NCBI GenBank assembly: GCA_028284635.1
Contig: JANQRJ010000039.1
Location: 1 to 62,302 of the forward strand
DNA length: 62,302 nucleotides
Source: Pelagicoccus sp.
Lineage (GTDB): Bacteria > Verrucomicrobiota > Verrucomicrobiia > Opitutales > Opitutaceae
Reading direction: 5' to 3'
Shown here: in pieces, positions 1-8,771 of the stretch
Layout of the letters: each line of letters starts with the position of its first letter
Numbering within the stretch: position 1 is the stretch's first letter
Position numbers and translations under genes: made by a program
Notes under the pieces: generated by a model
What the model saw: only the letters and a program-made list of their open reading frames with translations
The model's database searches: none
Told to the model about the DNA's origin: nothing

Positions 1-99
1 GTCATTGCCGCAGAGCCTACAGAGGGAAAAACCGGCGCGGCAACGACGGAGCGTTGCCCTCCAAAGGATGCTTCTTCCGTTAAGTTGACGCCAATGCGC
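1..99. repeat. Left copy of exact 99-bp terminal inverted repeat
   Basis: Bases 1-99 are the exact reverse complement of 62204-62302; identity stops at base 100 (A here, G in the other copy). The arms continue as diverged similarity into a REP-like stretch near 106-125 (the GATCGGGCCCTACC type found elsewhere in the window). Nothing coding is seen in 1-212. Exact identity ending abruptly fits a contig broken at a dispersed repeat in a graph assembly; a genuine inverted repeat is the alternative. Confidence 0.95.
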
Positions 100-212
100 A
101 TTTGCGGGACGATCGGGCCCTACCTTGTAAATCGATCTATGATACGCCTTTCGAGAGGCCGCAGGCTCCTGATCAGGTGACCGTCAAATGCGACCAACTA
201 AACGAAAGCCGC

Positions 213-1589
213 CTAGACCTTCAGCAGATCTCGCAGGATTCCGTTGACTTGGTAGTTATAGATGAACGGCGGGAAGGCTTCGTGGCCGGGGCCCATGGCG
301 AGAAATTCGACGTGCTCGGCGGTATGATTGTAGGACGAGAAGGCGACACCGGTCTTTTCCAGCAGTTCCTGCTCGAATACGCCTGCTACCGCTGCATTGA
401 AATAGCCATTGCGTTGCGGAACGAGCTCGACGACTTGCTGGGCCTGCTCTTCCGACACCGAGATGCCAGTCATTTTGGCAAAGGCCGGGCCATCGAAGCT
501 TCCGGTTTCCTCGTAGCGAGCATGGAGAGACTCGAAACTGCCGCTTACCTTCGAGAGGCTATCGAGGGCGTCAAAGGTATCCAGATAACCGCTACCGACG
601 CCGTTCAGCTGGCAACCGCCGGTGCCGTGATCGGTGGTCAAAACAATGAGCGTGTCGGGATCCTTTTCCAGGAACTTCCGGGCAATCGGAATGCAGCGAT
701 CGAATTCGAGCTGTTCGTGAACAATCGTCGCAGGGTCATTGTCATGCCCGGCGTGGTCGACTCGTCCCGCTTCGACTTGCAAGACGAAGCCTTGAGGATT
801 GCGGCTGAGGATCTCGAGGGCCGATTCGAACATCGACTCGAGGCTCGGAATATCTTTGTGTGCCTCGCTGTTCTGGCGGTCGATAGCGTAGGGAATGTGG
901 CTGTCGCTGAAGAGGCCGAGCAGCTTGTTTGCCTTTTTCGATTTCCTTAGCGACTTCCTGTCGGTGGCAAGGGCGTAGCCTTTCGCTTTGAAGGGCTCCA
1001 GGAGGTCCGAGCCCTCCCGTTTAAAGTGACGCAGACCGCCGCCTAGATAGACATCGAGTTCGCGCTCCAGGTATTGGTCCGCGATGGCGTCCTCCTCATT
1101 CCGTTCTTCTATATTCGCCACGAAGCTGGCGGAAGTCGCGTGCGTGATCCTGCAAGTCGAAACGAGACCGGTGGCTTTCCCCGCGTCCTTCGCCAGGAGA
1201 AAAAGGGGCGTGGGCCGCATGCCGTCGGGCGTGACGTTGATGGCTCCGTTGTTTGTTCTCTGGCCGCATCCCCAGGCGCTTCCTGCCGCGGCGGAGTCGG
1301 TAACCGGAGAGTCTGCGGAGGCGGTGTCTTGCAAGCAGCGCGTGTAGCCCCCTTTCTTGTAGAGGTCGAACCACGCCGAGGACCGTCCATTCAATCGCCG
1401 ATTGTAGACCTCGGCGAGAGACAGGGTGCCGGTGCCCATTCCGTCAACGACGAGAAAGATGAGATTCTTGGGGATACCCTGGGTCTTTTTCGACCCGGCG
1501 GCAAAGGCTTGCGAGGAGATGGCAGCGGCTCCTGTCAGGCTTGCCAATCTAATGAACTCTCTACGGGAGGCCTTGGAATGCGAACTCAT
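213..1589 (-). CDS. Secreted alkaline phosphatase, PhoA family
   Basis: 458-residue protein of the alkaline phosphatase superfamily, a metal-dependent phosphomonoesterase expected outside the cytoplasm. The start chosen (ATG at 1589) gives an N-terminus with a twin-arginine-like segment (SRREFIRLASLTGAAA) and Ala-rich cleavage region, so Tat export is likely. VVDGMGTG (about residues 47-54) supplies metal ligands, and the TDSAAAG motif contains the nucleophile Ser (about residue 99). HAGHDND and TTDHGTGG further on are the usual metal-binding His/Asp motifs. The reading frame is open 131 codons further upstream, but that extension is Arg/Ser-rich, lacks a signal and overlaps the neighbouring gene, so it was not used. 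It lies 115 bases downstream of the RCC1 gene on the same strand. Phosphate scavenging is an inference. Confidence 0.88.
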   Translation of the reverse strand: MSSHSKASRREFIRLASLTGAAAISSQAFAAGSKKTQGIPKNLIFLVVDGMGTGTLSLAEVYNRRLNGRSSAWFDLYKKGGYTRCLQDTASADSPVTDSAAAGSAWGCGQRTNNGAINVTPDGMRPTPLFLLAKDAGKATGLVSTCRITHATSASFVANIEERNEEDAIADQYLERELDVYLGGGLRHFKREGSDLLEPFKAKGYALATDRKSLRKSKKANKLLGLFSDSHIPYAIDRQNSEAHKDIPSLESMFESALEILSRNPQGFVLQVEAGRVDHAGHDNDPATIVHEQLEFDRCIPIARKFLEKDPDTLIVLTTDHGTGGCQLNGVGSGYLDTFDALDSLSKVSGSFESLHARYEETGSFDGPAFAKMTGISVSEEQAQQVVELVPQRNGYFNAAVAGVFEQELLEKTGVAFSSYNHTAEHVEFLAMGPGHEAFPPFIYNYQVNGILRDLLKV

Positions 1590-1704
1590 GCCAGGAGTCT
1601 CTCGCAAGGACTCAACCGGAGGCCAGCCCTGTAATGTGAAGAATAGGCAACTACCGGGCGCTTGACTGCAGCTTGCTTTACGCGCCGCGAGGCCTTGCGC
1701 TCCC

Positions 1705-3006
1705 CTACTCCTCTCCCCAGATCTGAAAGAACTGAGGTTCGGAAGTTTCCGGGCAGCCGACTTCGAAAACGATAGAACCTTCCGACACAGTCCTGTTTTG
1801 CTCCGGATGAAGATCCCACGACTCCAAATCGCTGCTCGAATAAAGCTGATAGTCAATCGGCTCGCCTCCGGGCACTGCGGTGATAGCCAGGGTTTCAGAT
1901 TCCGTCTTTGCGATCCCGCTGATCCGAATGGACGGCAGACTCGCTGGATCCACCTGCAAATAGAGCGTGTGCTCCGCTCCAAGCGAGATGCGTCGATGAC
2001 CTGTCAGCTTGAAAGACTGGTCCTTCAAGCTTAGCCATTGGCCATCCTTCAGGTACCACCCATCTTGGCCGTAGCCCGCGTCGACATCCTCCACGTTCGT
2101 ATCCAAAACGATGGGAGTGTTCGTCTCCGGACCTTGGCCGGGAAGATTCGCCCCGGTGGCATACAATGTCCCGTCTTCCTTTATGTAGTAGCTTTGATTG
2201 TTGCCCGCTACCGCTTTGCTGACGTTCGTATCGATCAACACCGGTTCGGTACGAGTCTCGAAAGTCCCGTCGCCCAGTTGGCCCAGCTGATTCCATCCCA
2301 TAGCATAGAGATTGCCGTTCAGGGCAATATAGACGCTGTGCCCAATACCGGCGGAGGCCTGCGCAACACCGTCGGCAATCTTGATTGGCGAAGTTCGCGG
2401 CAGAGCGCTTCCGCCATCGCCAAGCTGCCCGGTGGCGTTCATCCCCATCCCCCAGAGCGTGTTGTCCGACTTGATGAACAAAGTGTGACCCAAGTCGCGG
2501 TGGCGTCCGGCTGAAACGGAAATGACGTCGGTCGCGACCTGCACCGGATCCCAGGTACGCGTCGTGGTCCCGTCACCCAACTCGCCGTTTACATTGCTGC
2601 CGATCCCCCAAAGCGCCCCATCCGACTTGATATACATGATATTGGCAGCGCCGGACGACAGATCAGCTACGTCCGTGTCGATCAATCTGGGATCGGCGAA
2701 GAAATCGAATGCCACATGGGCTCCCATCTGCCCATCGGTGTTTTGCCCCGTTCCCATCAACTCGCCATCCGCCGTAACAAAGGCGCTGAAAAGAGTGCCC
2801 GCAGAGGCTTTCAAGACATCCGATTGGAGAAAGGTCTCGGGCAAGGGATCGATACTCGATCTTCCCTGGCCTAGCTGCCCCCAATGGTTTCGACCGACTC
2901 CATACAATGCCAAGGGCGTCTCGCTATCGTCCGTCTGGGCGCCAACTTCCGCTGAAAGCAGCAGACCGAATACCAAAAGAGCGACGTCGCAAAATCTACG
3001 GATCAT
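1705..3006 (-). CDS. Secreted RCC1-repeat protein
   Basis: 433-residue protein with an N-terminal signal peptide (MIRRF then a hydrophobic run ending AEVGAQ). The body holds about six RCC1-type repeats, each with a G-x-N-x-x-GQLG-like core (GRNHWGQLGQG, GQNTDGQMG, GSNVNGELGDG, GMNATGQLGDG, GWNQLGQLGDG), expected to fold as a beta-propeller. The C-terminal about 70 residues (IDYQLYSSSDLESW and after) resemble the short C-terminal module also seen in the PPC protein at 37861. The ATG at 3006 was chosen because it starts directly before the signal peptide; an upstream in-frame start adds 27 Pro-rich residues. Binding partner and function are unknown; an extracellular adhesion or interaction role is only a guess. 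Confidence 0.85.
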   Translation of the reverse strand: MIRRFCDVALLVFGLLLSAEVGAQTDDSETPLALYGVGRNHWGQLGQGRSSIDPLPETFLQSDVLKASAGTLFSAFVTADGELMGTGQNTDGQMGAHVAFDFFADPRLIDTDVADLSSGAANIMYIKSDGALWGIGSNVNGELGDGTTTRTWDPVQVATDVISVSAGRHRDLGHTLFIKSDNTLWGMGMNATGQLGDGGSALPRTSPIKIADGVAQASAGIGHSVYIALNGNLYAMGWNQLGQLGDGTFETRTEPVLIDTNVSKAVAGNNQSYYIKEDGTLYATGANLPGQGPETNTPIVLDTNVEDVDAGYGQDGWYLKDGQWLSLKDQSFKLTGHRRISLGAEHTLYLQVDPASLPSIRISGIAKTESETLAITAVPGGEPIDYQLYSSSDLESWDLHPEQNRTVSEGSIVFEVGCPETSEPQFFQIWGEE

Positions 3007-3190
3007 GCTGCAAGGCAGGTGGGGGCGAGGAGGGAGGAAAATGGGACCCTGCAGTATGCAATGCATCGAAGCCATGTCCAGCCCCATTCAGGCAAGGTCC
3101 AAGAAGGGGAGAGATCCCGAAGCGGCAATAGAGATCCCCGCCACACGGAGCGTGTTGAAAAAGTTGAAGTTTTCTGTTGTGGGAGCGTGA

Positions 3191-3447
3191 AAGGCTGAAG
3201 GGGTTTAGACTGAGGGCTGAGGGAGTCCAGACTGACGGCGGAAGTTTGACTGCCTTAACTTTGGCAACTCTTGATAGCTACGCCTCGTATCCAAAACTTG
3301 GGGTTGCCTAGGCCTACTTTTTTAGATAGTTGGAATGGCTGAAATGCAGGACCGGCGCTTGCCGCCGAGCCGTTGCAGACCTTGAGCTTGTCGAAAGGCA
3401 AAGAACGGATAGAATTTACGCGGCTCGGCGACAAGCGCCGGCCCTAC
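3191..3447. repeat. GGCTGAAGG-type repeat and REP pair in a 471-base gap
   Basis: The gap 3007-3477 holds no gene. At 3191-3235 is a copy of the dispersed GGCTGAAGGGG...TGAGGGCTGAGGG repeat, also at 13144, 15907 and 29285. At 3350-3447 two inverted REP units face each other: the left arm has GACCGGCGCTTGCCGCCG, and the right arm on the minus strand begins GTAGGGCCGGCGCTTGTCGC. The arrangement is a REP doublet (REPIN-like) with a spacer of about 45 bases. It sits downstream of the GMC oxidoreductase gene and may act as an end-of-operon hairpin. Confidence 0.75.
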
Positions 3448-3477
3448 AAACATCAATTTAACAAAGTAGAGCTAGGA

Positions 3478-5178
3478 CTATTGCCGCAGGTGCCTTGAGA
3501 GACGCAGGGCTAGTCCTCCTAAGGCGCGGACGGGATTGGCTGCGGTACTTATGGGCATGACCGACATGTCGCACACGTAGAGGCCAGCCGTGTTTTTGAC
3601 TTTCAGGTTCGTATCCACCACGGAATCGGAGAAATTGAAGTTTGCCTGCCCTCGGCGCTCCTTCCATGGCATTCGCAGGGTTCCGCAGGCGTGATGCACG
3701 GTCCCCCAACCGAAAGGCCAGCCATCGTTGGAGTAAAAGGGGTCTGCTCCGTACCCTTCTATCTCGAAGTGACTGAAGACACGGTTCTTGGTTTCGCGTA
3801 GGAGGTTCAAGAAACTGATCTTGTCTTTCTGCCAACCGGCGATTTTGGGAAAGCGTTCGTTCAAGAGGTGATATTGATACCATCTTTTGAATCTGACGTG
3901 CGGCTTATAGCCATCGTTGTACCAGGAGAGGATCCCGTTGTAATTGTCGAGCAGGTTGGCGAAGCTGAACTTGATATCCACTCTCACTTTATCGCGGTCT
4001 TCGTCAGACAAATCTGGAATACCGGACGAGGGATCATTGTGCCGCAGGTGCCAGTACTCGTGATTGATGTTCATTTCTATATTAAATGGAAACTGGATGT
4101 GGCCGTTCTGATCGAGCTTGCCTTTCGAGTAGAATACTATCTTCGCATGATCGTCCCGCTCGATGGGTATGCTCTGTACGATAGTCCCGTTTTTCTCGAG
4201 CTGGGCTTTCTTGACGAAAATCTGGGCCTCCGAGCTTACGGGATGGTCAGTCAATCCGAAGCCGACATGCCGTCTTACGTTGTCGGGAAATTTATGATAC
4301 ACCGAGGATCGATTTATCAGCTTGGGACTCTCGGTCGAACCTGCCGCAATGACAGCCTTGGGAGCGTAATAGCTTCGTTGGCTCTTGCTGAGAGTGTCAG
4401 TGACCACGACTTCCTGCCATCCTTCCGGCGTCTCGTTGATCGCTTCGACGAATGCGTTTAGCTTTATGAAAAGACCGTTGCCATCGAAGCCGCTACCCGG
4501 GGTGAGGCCCGCTTGATTGACCAAAAGCTCAGCAGTGTTAAAGACGCCGGTCGGCTCCGTGTAGTATTCTCCTTTGGGCTGCCCATCGGCCTGAAGGTAG
4601 GGCTGGTGAACGGCTCTTGGCGTTTCTTCGATTACGAAATCTTCGCTAAGGTCCGAGTCCCGAAACAGCTTGACCATCGAGTCTGCGAATTCGCCTAAGG
4701 AGATAGATGCGTTCATCTTATCGCCTGCTTCTGTCAGGTAGTCGTTTTCGAAGTCGGCCTGCACTTCAGGCGGGAAAAAATCCCTTTCCCATTTCTGAGG
4801 AGTGGGAATCAGGCCGGACCAAAATACCGACCGTCCTCCCAGATTCATTTGAGGCTCTTCTCCGATGAAATGAACCGGGTCATTCTGGTCCCGCTCTATG
4901 TTCACTACTCCAAAGTGCCGCGCCACGGCGCCGTTGGAATAGCGGCTAATGTTGTAGACATGAGTCGGGTAGATAAAGGATCCCGCGTCGAGAACGAGAA
5001 TCCGCTTCGAATCACCCAGGTTGTCAGCTAGGTCATCCGCGAGGATGCCACCCCCGATCCCGGAGCCGACGATGATGAAATCAAAGTCGGAGTTCGCTCC
5101 TTCGTAATCGCGAATCAGTCGGGTGTGAGACTGTGGCTTTTCTGAGACAAGATTGTGGTAATGATTGTCAAAAGGCAT
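3478..5178 (-). CDS. GMC-family FAD-dependent oxidoreductase
   Basis: 566-residue glucose-methanol-choline oxidoreductase, oxidising a primary or secondary hydroxyl of a sugar or alcohol with FAD. DFIIVGSGIGGG (about residues 32-43) is the FAD dinucleotide fold; GGRSVFWSG is the family signature region; HHACGTLRMP (495-504) carries the catalytic His, and TAANPVRALG near the C-terminus carries the partner Asn. No signal peptide is evident, so the enzyme is probably cytoplasmic. It is the last gene of the leftward arm, 155 bases after the lactonase-like gene, and fits as the first oxidation step (sugar to lactone) or an alternative to the SDR at 10935. A quinone or cytochrome rather than oxygen may be the acceptor; the sequence does not decide. 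Confidence 0.87.
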   Translation of the reverse strand: MPFDNHYHNLVSEKPQSHTRLIRDYEGANSDFDFIIVGSGIGGGILADDLADNLGDSKRILVLDAGSFIYPTHVYNISRYSNGAVARHFGVVNIERDQNDPVHFIGEEPQMNLGGRSVFWSGLIPTPQKWERDFFPPEVQADFENDYLTEAGDKMNASISLGEFADSMVKLFRDSDLSEDFVIEETPRAVHQPYLQADGQPKGEYYTEPTGVFNTAELLVNQAGLTPGSGFDGNGLFIKLNAFVEAINETPEGWQEVVVTDTLSKSQRSYYAPKAVIAAGSTESPKLINRSSVYHKFPDNVRRHVGFGLTDHPVSSEAQIFVKKAQLEKNGTIVQSIPIERDDHAKIVFYSKGKLDQNGHIQFPFNIEMNINHEYWHLRHNDPSSGIPDLSDEDRDKVRVDIKFSFANLLDNYNGILSWYNDGYKPHVRFKRWYQYHLLNERFPKIAGWQKDKISFLNLLRETKNRVFSHFEIEGYGADPFYSNDGWPFGWGTVHHACGTLRMPWKERRGQANFNFSDSVVDTNLKVKNTAGLYVCDMSVMPISTAANPVRALGGLALRLSRHLRQ

Positions 5179-5333
5179 GACAGGAAGAGTTGGAATTCGC
5201 CGTAAAGAGCAGCAAATCCAACGCCCGCAGTCGAGCTTCGTTTCTCTCCGAGAAGACGACCCGGGCGGGCCTTATAAGGTGGTTCGGACGCTAGCGGCAA
5301 CCGCTCGTCACGGAATCCAACATATGATCCAGG

Positions 5334-6182
5334 CTAGAGATTGTAGACGCGAGCAGCGTTCTCGCTGAAGAAACGTCGACGGCTCTCAGACGATTCATTG
5401 CCGAAGAGCTCATGGATAAAACGAATCCAAGTAGCCACATCCGCGCCTAGATTGCAGACCGGGTAGTCACTCCCCCATACGATCCGGTCAGGTCCAAACA
5501 GCTCGGCACAAACCTCTACGAACGGGCGCAACGAGTCGATCGACGGCTGATCGCCAAAGTAGGCGATGATGCCGGATATCTTGCAAACGACGTTCTGGAG
5601 ACGGGCTAGCTTCCCCATCTCGGACTTCCAATTCTCGAAGCTCTCCGGATCGCTACCGATGCCAGACGCGCCGCAGTGATCAAGGACAAAGACCGTGCCC
5701 TCGCAAGCACTTGCCAGCTCAGCGGCCAAAGGTAGTTGCCAAGCCAATACGCAAAGGTCGAAGGGATAGCCCTCGCGACCAAGGCTATCTAGGTTTTCCC
5801 GAAAGAGGCGGTCCTGAGAAAGCGCGTCCGGTTGCGTGTGCAGGACGCGTCGGAACCCCTTGAGCTTAGGGTGGGCGATCTTTTCGACATGGGCAAGAAA
5901 GCCGGGAGCTTCCGGTCGGCAAGCCGCGATGACACCCTCTAGGATCGAAGCGGGATCTTCCGCTAGAGCGAGATAGCGCTGCGCCTCCGAAACCATCTGG
6001 CTGGGCGCGACATCCGCTTCCATGAACAACGCTCCGCCCACCTCCCCTCCGGCAAGCCCGGCGTAGCTTTCGACAGCGAAAGTCTTGCCGGAAAAAACGG
6101 GAAAGTCCTTGGCCCAGTCGTAGGAGAAGCGCTCCGGCTCCAATAGATGTAGATGCGTATCCAAAAGTTGGGGTTGACTCAT
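5334..6182 (-). CDS. Amidohydrolase family 2 protein, probable sugar lactonase
   Basis: 282-residue TIM-barrel metal hydrolase of the amidohydrolase-2 family, which includes L-fuconolactonase, L-rhamnonolactonase and 2-pyrone-4,6-dicarboxylate lactonase. DTHLHL at residues 8-13 gives the first metal-binding HxH motif. VFVLDHCG supplies the later His, and IVWGSDYPVC the conserved Asp. It starts 2 bases after the stop codon of the DapA-family gene, so the two are surely cotranscribed. In this setting, opening of the lactone made by the GMC or SDR enzyme is the most economical role; exact lactone unknown. Confidence 0.82.
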   Translation of the reverse strand: MSQPQLLDTHLHLLEPERFSYDWAKDFPVFSGKTFAVESYAGLAGGEVGGALFMEADVAPSQMVSEAQRYLALAEDPASILEGVIAACRPEAPGFLAHVEKIAHPKLKGFRRVLHTQPDALSQDRLFRENLDSLGREGYPFDLCVLAWQLPLAAELASACEGTVFVLDHCGASGIGSDPESFENWKSEMGKLARLQNVVCKISGIIAYFGDQPSIDSLRPFVEVCAELFGPDRIVWGSDYPVCNLGADVATWIRFIHELFGNESSESRRRFFSENAARVYNL

Positions 6183-6184
6183 AG

Positions 6185-7216
6185 CTATTGGCCTTTCGGT
6201 TCGATGTTCTTCAATACGTCTCTGACGATGCTGCGCACCAAGGCATCCCGCTCGTCCTTGCTACTTGAAGTCTTGCCGCCGCCGACAGCCGCGCAGGTCT
6301 CGGCAGCTTCCGGGAATCCGCATTCCGCTAACAAGCAAGCAATTCGGCCTCGGATTTCCTCCATGCAACGACGCTCGTCTACCGAAAGCGGATGGCGGGC
6401 GGGCCCCACGCGAAAGCCGCGAATCTCGTAGCCAGCCCGAAATCCCTCCGGAAAATTCGTCGCCGAGACCATAGCTTGAAACACTTCGAGCAATTTGAAT
6501 TGCATCCGCTTCGCCTCGGCCCAAGCGCCGGACCGGGCCGCATGGTACATCTTCATTATGGCTTCGGGAGCGACCCCCGCTGTGGAAAGCGTCCCTCCAT
6601 CCGCTCCCATAAATAGCGACGGCACGAAAAGCTCTTCCCAACCTACCAAAACCGAAAACGCAGGCCGTTGGCCTTTGACGGCGTTGAGCGTGTGGAGCAT
6701 CCGGCACATGTCCATGCTGCTGTCTTTGACTCCGACGATTCGCGGGCAATCTAGCGCGAGCCGTTCGAGCACCGGCAGGCTGATCTCATTGGCGAATTGC
6801 GGGATGTTATAGAGAATGATATCGATCGGCGAACGCTGGGCGATCTCTCGAAAATACTGCTCGATGCTCTCTTGGCTTACTTTGTAGTAGTAAGGACCGG
6901 TAAGCGACACTGCCCGGCAGCCTAGGTCGGCACAATGTCTGCACATGTCCAGAACCATGTCTATATTCGGCTCTGCCGCGCCCGCCAAGATCGGTACCCG
7001 CCCGCCTGCTGCACGGGCAATGATCTCGACCACCTTTTTGCGCTCCTCGAAGCTCAGACGAATAAATTCGCCCATGCTGCCGTTCGGATAAAGGCCGCTA
7101 ATTCCTTTTCGAATGAGCCAATGGATGATGTGCTCAAGCTCTGCTTCATCAATACTTCCGTCCTTGGTGTAAGGAACAACGGTTGGTACGAAAACTCCCT
7201 TTATAAGTCCTGACAT
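6185..7216 (-). CDS. DapA-family (class I) 2-keto-3-deoxy sugar acid aldolase-like enzyme with putative encapsulation peptide
   Basis: 343-residue dihydrodipicolinate synthase/N-acetylneuraminate lyase superfamily protein. LYNIP holds the catalytic Tyr (136) and VGVKDSS the Schiff-base Lys (164), so the aldolase machinery is intact. Typical family members end near residue 300. Here a Gly/Ser-rich linker (GGGKTSSSK) is followed by DERDALVRSIVRDVLKNIE (321-339), a short amphipathic helix. Linker plus helix of the L-V-x-x-I-V-x-x-V-L pattern is the known design of peptides that target enzymes into BMC shells, and the adjacent upstream gene encodes a BMC shell protein 44 bases away. Inference: a BMC-targeted aldolase cleaving a 2-keto-3-deoxy sugar acid to pyruvate plus an aldehyde. 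Confidence 0.85.
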   Translation of the reverse strand: MSGLIKGVFVPTVVPYTKDGSIDEAELEHIIHWLIRKGISGLYPNGSMGEFIRLSFEERKKVVEIIARAAGGRVPILAGAAEPNIDMVLDMCRHCADLGCRAVSLTGPYYYKVSQESIEQYFREIAQRSPIDIILYNIPQFANEISLPVLERLALDCPRIVGVKDSSMDMCRMLHTLNAVKGQRPAFSVLVGWEELFVPSLFMGADGGTLSTAGVAPEAIMKMYHAARSGAWAEAKRMQFKLLEVFQAMVSATNFPEGFRAGYEIRGFRVGPARHPLSVDERRCMEEIRGRIACLLAECGFPEAAETCAAVGGGKTSSSKDERDALVRSIVRDVLKNIEPKGQ

Positions 7217-7260
7217 GGCATGGTATCGGTTTTAGTTTTATCTATCGTATCGATCGAAAG

Positions 7261-7929
7261 TCACTTACTGTTGGCAGACGCCAAAGGCTGGCCGACCATC
7301 GCTGGCAAGAGCGCAAGCATGTCTTCATGGGGCCGCGCGATCAGCTCTGCGGCGATTAGCTTGCCGAGGTCTCCCACCGCTTCGCTGCCGGCCCGCAAGG
7401 CGGCTTCCACGGCAGCCACATCACCACGGATAATAATCGTGACGTAGGCGGCTCCTATCTTCTCCTTGCCGACGAGAGAGACTTGAGCGGACTTCAGCAT
7501 CGCGTCCGTAGCCTTCAGCGCCGCCGTAAGCCCCTGCGTTTCGAGAATTCCTAGAGCGTTCGTATTGTTCGACATAGTTTTTTGGTTTGGCTTGTAGTCG
7601 TATAGCGTAAGTTCCTCGCGTCCCCCGTAGAGACCGTTGATTGAATTGGGCGCCGCATTCAGAGACATCAGATCCTCTGATACAGCCCCCAGAAGCTTCA
7701 CCATCACACGGCCGCGCAATGCTTCCCCATGCAACTCAGCAGAATCCAAGGCGCTTTGCACATTGCCGATAAGAGGATCTGAAATCCGTATCTGTATCCG
7801 CTCGGTTCCCAAAGGCTCCAAACCCAAAAGGTTCACGGGAGACTCCTTGGCAATACGGTTCGCGACAACCATCGCGATACTGAGATGGTCGCACTCGACG
7901 CAACCGAGATGAATGTTAGATGACTTCAA
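7261..7929 (-). CDS. Tandem-domain bacterial microcompartment shell protein (BMC-T like)
   Basis: 222 residues with two BMC (PF00936-type) domains. The C-terminal domain (about 119-215) is canonical and PduA/EutM-like: ALGILETQGLTAALKATDAM, then EKIGAAYVTIIIRGDVAAV and ARPHEDM. The N-terminal domain (about 7-90) is diverged but aligns along its length: GCVECDHLSIAMVVANRIA, NLLG, RIQIRISDPLIGNV. The linker is unusually long (about 30 residues) and contains MSNNTN right before the second domain, exactly how a free BMC-H protein would start; an internal ATG at 7575 could yield a 104-residue BMC-H product, though no clear Shine-Dalgarno precedes it. The full-length start is a TTG at 7929, 30 bases past the IclR stop; an in-frame stop lies just upstream. 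No other shell or vertex (BMC-P) gene is in the window. Confidence 0.85.
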   Translation of the reverse strand: MKSSNIHLGCVECDHLSIAMVVANRIAKESPVNLLGLEPLGTERIQIRISDPLIGNVQSALDSAELHGEALRGRVMVKLLGAVSEDLMSLNAAPNSINGLYGGREELTLYDYKPNQKTMSNNTNALGILETQGLTAALKATDAMLKSAQVSLVGKEKIGAAYVTIIIRGDVAAVEAALRAGSEAVGDLGKLIAAELIARPHEDMLALLPAMVGQPLASANSK

Positions 7930-7959
7930 ATGAGAACTTTTTTAGGGGTCGGAAACAAG

Positions 7960-8706
7960 TCAGGCGGATTGAAGCTGTCCGCCGATAGCGGCAGCGCATT
8001 TCAGCAGCGGCTCGAGCAAATCGACTTCCGATGCCGGATCGGAGCGATGCTTCGCCCAAGTGGTCGTCAATGCCGCAACCACCGATCCATCCGGAAGGCG
8101 CACCGGCACTCCAAGATCGTGCAAGCCGTGGTAAGCGGAGCTCGCTTGATAGAGATAGCCATTGGTCGCCAAATCACGAGAGCGCCGGACAAACTTTCGT
8201 CGGATCGTCGGCTCTAGATCGGGAAACAGCGTATCAAGCGCCTGCGGAGGCTTGTCGGAGAGCAGGATGTAGCCGCTTGCGGATCCCGTGAGGTCAATCG
8301 TCGTTCCCACCCGCAACGTAATCCGAACGAGCGCATCGCCCGGCGATTCCTGTATGATTAAGGCGCTTTGTTCATAGCGAACGGCCAGATGAACCGATTC
8401 GCCCGTTTCCCTGCTGAACTCGTTCATGTGAGGGCGGGCGATCTCGCTCAAGTGACGGTGTGGGCTGTAGTGGCGAGCGAGTCGGAACAGCTTGCTCGAC
8501 AGAAAATAGCCACCCTGGGATTCGCGGTACAGGTAACCGCAAACGACCAGCGTTTTGACCATTCTTTGGATCTCCGAGACTTTCCTCCCGATTTCCGAAG
8601 CGATCTCGGTCAGGAGCAGCGGCTTAGGGCTCGCAGCAAGCAGCTCGATGATCTCAAGCCCTTTTTCCAAGGCCGGAGCAGTGGATCGCTCTTTATTATC
8701 ACTCAT
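7960..8706 (-). CDS. IclR-family transcriptional regulator
   Basis: 248-residue regulator. Residues 13-70 form the IclR winged helix-turn-helix (ALEKGLEIIELLA, LTEIASEIGRKVSEIQRMVKTL, GYL); residues about 85-245 are the IclR effector-binding domain (RPHMNEFSRETGESVHLA, ALTTTW). It is the first gene of the leftward arm and lies head-to-head with the RraA gene, so it probably controls both arms in response to a pathway sugar acid. The ATG at 8706 begins MSDNKERST; an in-frame start at 8742 would add 12 residues and nearly close the divergent spacer, so 8706 is preferred. Confidence 0.87.
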   Translation of the reverse strand: MSDNKERSTAPALEKGLEIIELLAASPKPLLLTEIASEIGRKVSEIQRMVKTLVVCGYLYRESQGGYFLSSKLFRLARHYSPHRHLSEIARPHMNEFSRETGESVHLAVRYEQSALIIQESPGDALVRITLRVGTTIDLTGSASGYILLSDKPPQALDTLFPDLEPTIRRKFVRRSRDLATNGYLYQASSAYHGLHDLGVPVRLPDGSVVAALTTTWAKHRSDPASEVDLLEPLLKCAAAIGGQLQSA

Positions 8707-8771
8707 GATAATTTTTATTCTATCTGATAAAGCTATGGACAAAGCCTACGAGCAAGCCCAAAGTCTCCGCC
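8707..8771. promoter_or_regulatory. Divergent promoter/operator region of the BMC cluster
   Basis: The 65-base spacer between the IclR and RraA starts is AT-rich in its left half, unlike its surroundings, with repeated TGATAA elements (beginning near 8707 and again near 8726) and a loose GATA...TATC inverted relation. It must hold both promoters and presumably the IclR operator; no confident -35/-10 pair was assigned. Confidence 0.45.
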
